In this document: positions 1 through 3,999 of the stretch, one piece after another | Layout: every line of letters starts with the position of its first letter | How positions within the stretch are numbered: the first letter of the stretch is position 1 | Assembly (NCBI GenBank): GCA_029821215.1 | Contig: JALGTV010000079.1 | Coordinates: 1 to 6,579, forward strand | Length of the DNA: 6,579 nt | From: Candidatus Zipacnadia bacterium | GTDB taxonomy: Bacteria; Armatimonadota; Zipacnadia; Zipacnadales; Zipacnadaceae | Direction of reading: 5' to 3' | The notes under the pieces: model-generated | The model's input: the letters and a program-made list of their open reading frames with translations, nothing else | The model's database searches: none | What the model was told of the DNA's origin: nothing | Made by a program: the position numbers and the translations under genes

Positions 1-180
1 TCCGCCGGCAAAGAGCTGTGGCTGTGGGTGGCACAGGACCAGTGGCAACAAAGCACACTGGCTGCCTACTTGAGGATGGCAACAGACCTGGGGGCACAGC
101 GATTGGTGATGGCTGATTATACCAGCCTCTACCGAGGGCTATCGGCCCCTACCCTCAGTAGACTATTGACCACCGGTTAG
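1..180 (+). CDS. C-terminal fragment of an unidentified protein
   Basis: An open frame runs from the first base of the window to a TAG at 178-180, giving 59 residues with no start inside the window, so the gene begins upstream. The fragment is rich in Leu, Ala and Trp (it contains LWLWVAQDQW) and has a stretch reading LGAQRLVMADYTSLYRG. The pattern of an alpha-helix, then Gly-Ala, a short hydrophobic strand and an Asp-Tyr resembles the final beta/alpha unit of TIM-barrel glycoside-hydrolase-like proteins. That is an impression from pattern only and I do not assign a function. The gene converges on the polysaccharide export gene, with 36 bp between the two stop codons and no convincing terminator hairpin in the AT-rich gap. 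The reality of the coding frame is supported mainly by its normal composition and its end close to the next gene's stop. Confidence 0.55.
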   Translation, partial: SAGKELWLWVAQDQWQQSTLAAYLRMATDLGAQRLVMADYTSLYRGLSAPTLSRLLTTG

Positions 181-216
181 AATAATAATTGAATTGAAAC
201 CCGAAGTTGACCGGCA

Positions 217-1890
217 CTATTCAAGTATATTTATGACAGCCCCAACGGTCCACAAAGCATCGCGAATCAGGGTCAGGATGTTACGTTTGACTCCGCGTGG
301 CGGCACGTAGACAATGTCGCCTGCCTTTAGCTCGTGAGGCTCGGGGGGAATCCCCTGAGCCAGTGGACCTACCGATAGTTTTATGCTTTCCCAGGTTCCA
401 TCCGGCCGGGTGCGCACTACAGCTATATTGTTTTTCTGTGCCCGGGCGGCGAGGCCGCCTACAGCAGTCAGGACGTCAACAATAGACATGCCCGGCTCCC
501 AGGCCAGCTTGCCCTGGCGGCCGACTGCCCCTAACACATACAATGTCTCTTTCTCCGGTACCATAATCACATCACCGGGCTCCACATCCACATTCTGCTC
601 CAATTTTCCTTCATCCATCACCGCCTGCAGATTGGCTACTATCTGGTCTCCCTCCCGATAGATGGTGACACGCCGTAGGTCGGCAGTCGCGGTGACACCG
701 GCCACGGTAACTATTCGTAGCACGTCCCGCTCTTCTTGCTGGGCAATATCCAGCGGTCCGGGCCTGGCCACTGCGCCCACTACCATCAGTGTCTCCGGTT
801 CGGCCTCGGGAACTACCAGTATGTCTCCGGGATACATCAGCACATTCTGCGTCAGGTCTCCCTCCTTCCACAGGGCCTCCAGGTCCACCGGCCGGGCCTC
901 GCCGGCATGCGTAAAGACTTGCCCCTGTGTTAAAGCCGCCTCACGAGTAAAGCCGCCGGCCTGCGATATGGCCTGCAGGACCGTGACCGGCTCTCCGCTG
1001 AGGAAGGTAGTAGGATTGGTAACTTCCCCAACTACCGAAATATTGGCTGCCTCGTGGACCACCAGCACGTCTCCTGCCTGCAACAGCTTGTTCTGGGTAA
1101 TATCTCCTTCCTCCAGAAGCTTATTCAGATCAATGGATATGGTGGTGCTGTCTTTGCGAATCAGTAGCGCTGCCGAGCGGTCGGCCCGGGCTGATAGCCC
1201 CTGGCCTATACGACTCAGCGCCTCCAGCACTGTGACTTCTTCCCCTATCGGCACATAGACACTGCCAGGCTGGTTGACCTGGCCGAGTACGGCTATTTTG
1301 TCCTGCACCTTAGGCACATAAATAATGTCACCGTATTGGACCCGCTCCGAAATATCTATCGGCTCATCGGTGCGCAATCCGCTGAAGTCCAGGGTGGTCG
1401 GACTCTGACCAGGATGGGTGACGCGGACGCGGCTGATATCTGAGAAGTCACCTATTCCTGCGCCGGCCAGAGCATCAACCACCGTTGCCCCGAACGGCAG
1501 CAACAGCGGTCCCTGTTTTTCCACCTGACCCGAAACATAGACCTTACGAGTGGAGGCCGTTTCGTTAATGGTAACCAGCACGTGCGGGAAACGCAGCAGT
1601 TCGCTCAACCGCTCGGTGAGTACCTTCTCAATATCCTTCAATGTCGTATCCCGCACGTAGATCTGGCCCATTTGGGGGATGCTAATCGTACCCGCCGGCC
1701 CGACAGTGTACTCGCCCGACATCTGCTGTTCGCCGAATACCTGTACTTGCAGCACGTCGCCGGGACTGAGCCGATACTCGGGACCTAACAACTGTGCTCC
1801 GCTGCTAACAGCCGACATCATTAGCAAGCCCAGCACTACCCCTGCCATCAAACTCCATCGGCGAGGCAGAAAATCTGATTGGGGTCTCAT
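217..1890 (-). CDS. Polysaccharide export protein, Wza-like, with five SLBB repeats
   Basis: This is a secreted protein of the polysaccharide/capsule export (OPX) family, which forms the outer-membrane or periplasmic conduit for exopolysaccharide in Wzy- or ABC-type systems. Residues 1-32 look like a signal peptide: RR at 10-11, a hydrophobic core at about 13-28, and a likely cut after Ser-Gly-Ala at 30-32. There is no lipobox cysteine, so unlike E. coli Wza it is probably not a lipoprotein. A Poly_export domain spans about 38-110 (YRLSPGDVLQVQVFG at its start). Five SLBB-type modules follow at about 116-194, 198-280, 283-363, 367-446 and 449-531. Each opens with a V-x-G-x-V motif and ends with a GD(I/V)hhVP-type motif. 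The last 20 or so residues form a possible amphipathic helix. ATG at 1888-1890 is preferred over an in-frame TTG at 1918-1920 because GAGGT lies 7 nt upstream of it. No Wzc-type kinase or glycosyltransferase is in the window, so the exported polymer is unknown. Confidence 0.9.
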   Translation of the reverse strand: MRPQSDFLPRRWSLMAGVVLGLLMMSAVSSGAQLLGPEYRLSPGDVLQVQVFGEQQMSGEYTVGPAGTISIPQMGQIYVRDTTLKDIEKVLTERLSELLRFPHVLVTINETASTRKVYVSGQVEKQGPLLLPFGATVVDALAGAGIGDFSDISRVRVTHPGQSPTTLDFSGLRTDEPIDISERVQYGDIIYVPKVQDKIAVLGQVNQPGSVYVPIGEEVTVLEALSRIGQGLSARADRSAALLIRKDSTTISIDLNKLLEEGDITQNKLLQAGDVLVVHEAANISVVGEVTNPTTFLSGEPVTVLQAISQAGGFTREAALTQGQVFTHAGEARPVDLEALWKEGDLTQNVLMYPGDILVVPEAEPETLMVVGAVARPGPLDIAQQEERDVLRIVTVAGVTATADLRRVTIYREGDQIVANLQAVMDEGKLEQNVDVEPGDVIMVPEKETLYVLGAVGRQGKLAWEPGMSIVDVLTAVGGLAARAQKNNIAVVRTRPDGTWESIKLSVGPLAQGIPPEPHELKAGDIVYVPPRGVKRNILTLIRDALWTVGAVINILE

Positions 1891-1897
1891 ATCGGTT

Positions 1898-1902
1898 ACC
1901 TC
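1898..1902 (-). promoter_or_regulatory. Ribosome binding site that sets the export-protein start
   Basis: Read on the minus strand this is GAGGT, placed 7 nt before the ATG at 1888-1890. It lies inside the N-terminal extension that would be made from the upstream TTG at 1918-1920. That favours the ATG and a 557-residue product over a 567-residue one. Confidence 0.7.
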
Positions 1903-1955
1903 AAATCTTGATAGCCGCAAGTCTCACAGTTTATCCTAACCTACCCTACCCCCAA

Positions 1956-1984
1956 ATTCTACGCATTTTGCCGCTCGGTGTCAA
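1956..1984 (-). promoter_or_regulatory. Sigma70-type promoter for the polysaccharide export gene
   Basis: On the minus strand a perfect -35 box TTGACA (positions 1984 to 1979) is followed by exactly 17 nt and a -10 box TAGAAT (1961 to 1956), which matches TATAAT at five of six positions. Transcription would start near 1949-1950, giving a leader of about 60 nt before the ATG at 1890. The match and the spacing are close to ideal for a housekeeping sigma factor, which suggests constitutive or moderately strong expression unless a repressor acts here. This is prediction from sequence only. Confidence 0.75.
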
Positions 1985-2036
1985 GCATCTCACCTCCACT
2001 AAGTCAATGCCCTGTTGGGGCTGGCAAGCTACAATG

Positions 2037-2084
2037 TGACGAATAGTCAGGGCAGGGAGGGATAAGCTAATTCCCTGACGAATA
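2037..2084. repeat. Paired 9-bp direct repeats around an inverted repeat, upstream of fucI
   Basis: TGACGAATA occurs at 2037-2045 and again at 2076-2084. Between and overlapping them, GTCAGGG (2046-2052) is complementary to CCCTGAC (2073-2079). A second, competing pair is CAGGGA (2053-2058) with TCCCTG (2072-2077). The cluster lies 39-86 bp before the fucI start codon, where an operator would be expected. I see no good -35/-10 pair for fucI; TACAAT at 2030-2035 is the best -10 candidate but lacks a convincing -35. A regulatory role is inference. Confidence 0.35.
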
Positions 2085-2107
2085 ACTGCCTTAACAAATA
2101 TGCCTAT

Positions 2108-2113
2108 AAGGAG
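2108..2113 (+). promoter_or_regulatory. Ribosome binding site of fucI
   Basis: AAGGAG lies 9 nt before the ATG at 2123-2125. The following bases, TGATT, extend the resemblance to the full anti-Shine-Dalgarno complement (AAGGAGGTGATC) with one base missing. This is a strong site and fixes the start. Confidence 0.8.
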
Positions 2114-2122
2114 TGATTACCA

Positions 2123-3835
2123 ATGGCTGATGCCAAGCGTCTTGGCGCGACAGCCAGAGCTACCGTCAATATTCCCACTTTCGGTGTATTCGCCACCTGC
2201 GACCCGCGGGTTGACAAGGAATCTCGTCAGCGGGCGGTTAACATTGTAGAAATGGCTGCTGGGGTCATTGCCGACCAGGTCTGTATGCCTGATGGCTCCG
2301 CAGTAAAGGTGGTGTACTCACCAATTCTGGTGGACGGCGAGCAGCAGGCTGATATGGTCGCCCGGCAGTTTCAGCGCGAAGGTGTAGATGCCTTAGTCTG
2401 CACCCCCGATACCTGGGCCTTTCCTCAGCCCAGCCTAATTTCCCTGCTTCAGCAATTTCCGGATGATACCCCCATTAACGTCACCTGCGGCAACTCCGGT
2501 CCTAAGCCCGGAGTGGTATTTACCCACGCGGCCAGCGGGGCTATTTCCCAATATGGCCGGCTCATTCACATTAATGTGGGCACCTGGCCCGATACCGGTA
2601 TGAATCCGCAGATGACAGACAAGACAGCGGAGGACCTGGTGGATTGGTGCTACGCTGCCCTGACTAAGGTCGGCTTAAAGGGGCGTCGGGTGGTAGTGTT
2701 GGGCCACGATTCTATGGGTATGGAGACGGCCCTGGCCCATGTCATCCCCACCCGCAATATCCTGGGCCTGGAGATCACCCGGCTGGATATGAAGCTGCTG
2801 GCGGATATGCTCAACAAGCGCGCCTATGATGAGGAGGAACTTGAGAAACTGCGTAAGTGGCTGCACCGGTACGTAGGCAACCGGATTGAGATTCGCGACG
2901 ACCGCGACGAGCAGCTCTTCCGCCAAAGTCTAGCAATGTACCTGATCGTCCGTGACCTGATGGCTGACCTGAACGCGGTGGGCGGCGGGTTTATGAGCCA
3001 ACTGGAGTGGGGCTCGGACCCGCGCGGAACGCCCTTGCCAGTCGCGGACATTATGGAGTCCCTGTTCAATTCTACTTTTGACCACAACGGTCGCAAGGCG
3101 CCTATCCCTTACGCTACTGAGGCCGATGTGCAAGGCCTACTTACTATGCTGTACTTCACCTGGCTCAGTGGCGGTAATCCGCCCCTGTTTATGGATTTCC
3201 GTAAAGTCTGGGAACCCTGGGAGATAAATCAGTTGGCCGAAAAGCTGGGCCTAAGTGATGTGGAAGCCGATGCCATCTGGCGCGAGCGGGGCTTCGTGGA
3301 TGGCGACAACTCCGGCAGTGCCTCCTTTGACTGGGCGGCCCAGCCGGGCGCTCCCATCAAGGAGATTATGGCTAACATCAGCTTCCCCCAGGTGGAGGAC
3401 TTCTACTTCCCCGGCGGCGGCAATTCAGTCAACTTTGTCTCGCCGGCTGGCATTGAGGGCATTGCTGGGCGCCTGGCTTACAGCGCTATGACCAATGTCT
3501 TCTCCCTGATATGGGATGAGGCCACCACCGTTAGCCTCCCCGACGAGCTGTCCGAGGCCGTCTGCCAGACCTCAACCCCCACCTGGCCCCATACCTTCGT
3601 GGTGCCCAAATACGCTACTATGGGCGAATACAAGCAGTTTGCCCCGGCCAACCACTTCCATATGACCTGGGGGCTGAAGCCGGCGCGCCTGGAATACTGG
3701 ATGGATATGGCTAACGTGCTCTCGGTAACCCCGTGGCAGGCCCGGCCCGCGTATATTGAAGGCACCGACCGCCCTACGCCGCTGCTTTATCTAATAAACG
3801 GCGGCGAAACTGCCACTAAACTGGCCCGCGCGTAA
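2123..3835 (+). CDS. fucI: L-fucose isomerase family protein (FucI)
   Basis: This is a 570-residue homologue of L-fucose isomerase, a cytoplasmic Mn-dependent hexameric ketol isomerase. Characterised members convert L-fucose to L-fuculose and D-arabinose to D-ribulose. From memory of E. coli FucI (591 aa), several regions align. DPR near residue 29 matches its DGR. SMGM at about 197-200 matches SMGI. YDEEELE at 235-241 matches YDEAELE. FNSTFDHNG at 315-323 matches LNSSFDWNG. ATEAD at 331-335, FMDFRKVW at 356-363 and APANHFHMTWG at 507-517 match its metal-binding segments. The inferred ligands and catalytic residues are Glu333, Asp358 and His511, all present, so the enzyme should be active. 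Residues 1-170 form the more divergent N-terminal domain, so sugar specificity (L-fucose, D-arabinose or a related 6-deoxy sugar) is not certain. No fuculokinase or aldolase partner is in the window. It is divergent from the export gene, and 164 bp separate it from mutS. Confidence 0.87.
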   Translation: MADAKRLGATARATVNIPTFGVFATCDPRVDKESRQRAVNIVEMAAGVIADQVCMPDGSAVKVVYSPILVDGEQQADMVARQFQREGVDALVCTPDTWAFPQPSLISLLQQFPDDTPINVTCGNSGPKPGVVFTHAASGAISQYGRLIHINVGTWPDTGMNPQMTDKTAEDLVDWCYAALTKVGLKGRRVVVLGHDSMGMETALAHVIPTRNILGLEITRLDMKLLADMLNKRAYDEEELEKLRKWLHRYVGNRIEIRDDRDEQLFRQSLAMYLIVRDLMADLNAVGGGFMSQLEWGSDPRGTPLPVADIMESLFNSTFDHNGRKAPIPYATEADVQGLLTMLYFTWLSGGNPPLFMDFRKVWEPWEINQLAEKLGLSDVEADAIWRERGFVDGDNSGSASFDWAAQPGAPIKEIMANISFPQVEDFYFPGGGNSVNFVSPAGIEGIAGRLAYSAMTNVFSLIWDEATTVSLPDELSEAVCQTSTPTWPHTFVVPKYATMGEYKQFAPANHFHMTWGLKPARLEYWMDMANVLSVTPWQARPAYIEGTDRPTPLLYLINGGETATKLARA

Positions 3836-3840
3836 GAGTA

Positions 3841-3868
3841 GAGGCGGGAGGCGAGAGACGAGAAGCGG
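3841..3868 (+). repeat. Degenerate heptanucleotide tandem array (GARRCGR)
   Basis: Four consecutive 7-bp units read GAGGCGG, GAGGCGA, GAGACGA and GAAGCGG, starting 6 bp after the fucI stop codon, and a purine-rich tail continues to about 3880. The 7-bp period is not a multiple of three, and the array lies in noncoding DNA. It resembles the short tandem heptamer repeats described in some cyanobacterial genomes, but kinship is not claimed. Confidence 0.5.
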
Positions 3869-3908
3869 GGAAGACGAGGGCAATGGCCCCAGGACCCGCG
3901 CTCGCTTT

Positions 3909-3978
3909 CCTCTCTCCGGGACGGAGAGGGGTCAGGGGTGAGGCCGCCGTTCCCTGGCGTTCCTGATCCCTGACCCCC
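3909..3978. repeat. REP-like intergenic element of overlapping inverted repeats
   Basis: Two inverted repeats share bases. The first is a 9-bp stem at 3909-3917 and 3923-3931 (one G-T pair) with a 5-nt loop. The second is a perfect 10-bp pair, GGGGTCAGGG at 3928-3937 and CCCTGACCCC at 3968-3977, enclosing 30 nt. The right arm of the first overlaps the left arm of the second, so the two folds exclude each other. Read on the minus strand it contains CCTCACCCCTGACCCCTCTC, a style of repeat I recall between genes of many bacteria. There is no T-tract after either stem on the plus strand, so it is a poor candidate for an intrinsic terminator of fucI. It could slow or attenuate transcription entering mutS, but that is speculation. 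Confidence 0.5.
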
Positions 3979-3988
3979 TGTGCAAAAT

Positions 3989-3995
3989 GGTGATT
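3989..3995 (+). promoter_or_regulatory. Weak ribosome binding site of mutS
   Basis: GGTGATT lies 4 nt before the GTG start at 4000. It matches the 3' half of the anti-Shine-Dalgarno complement rather than the usual AGGAGG core. An in-frame TGA at 3991-3993 and no start codon between it and 4000 leave GTG as the first possible start. The MutS N-terminus aligns well from there. Confidence 0.4.
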
Positions 3996-3999
3996 ACTA

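Noticed and set aside
181..216. Bidirectional terminator between the two convergent genes
   Set aside because: The 36-bp gap is AT-rich but has only a trivial TTGAA/TTCAA pairing and no GC stem followed by T residues on either strand.
662..1258. Plus-strand open frame (198 codons) opposite the export gene
   Set aside because: It is a Ser/Thr/Arg-rich shadow of the SLBB repeats with no recognisable domain, while the opposite strand has a signal peptide, a promoter, a ribosome binding site and clear family motifs.
1891..1920. TTG at 1918-1920 as the start of the export protein
   Set aside because: It would place the good GAGGT ribosome binding site inside the coding region and add ten residues before a well-formed signal peptide. 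The ATG at 1888-1890 is better supported.
2030..2035. TACAAT as the -10 box of a fucI promoter
   Set aside because: No acceptable -35 box lies 16-18 bp upstream, and there is no extended -10 TG. I leave the fucI promoter unassigned.
2037..2052. CRP-like site starting with TGTGA next to the repeat cluster
   Set aside because: Only the left half-site matches; the right half reads GTCAG instead of TCACA.
3909..3940. Intrinsic terminator after fucI
   Set aside because: The stem is strong, but it is followed by TCAGGGGTG rather than a run of T, so it does not fit an intrinsic terminator on the plus strand.
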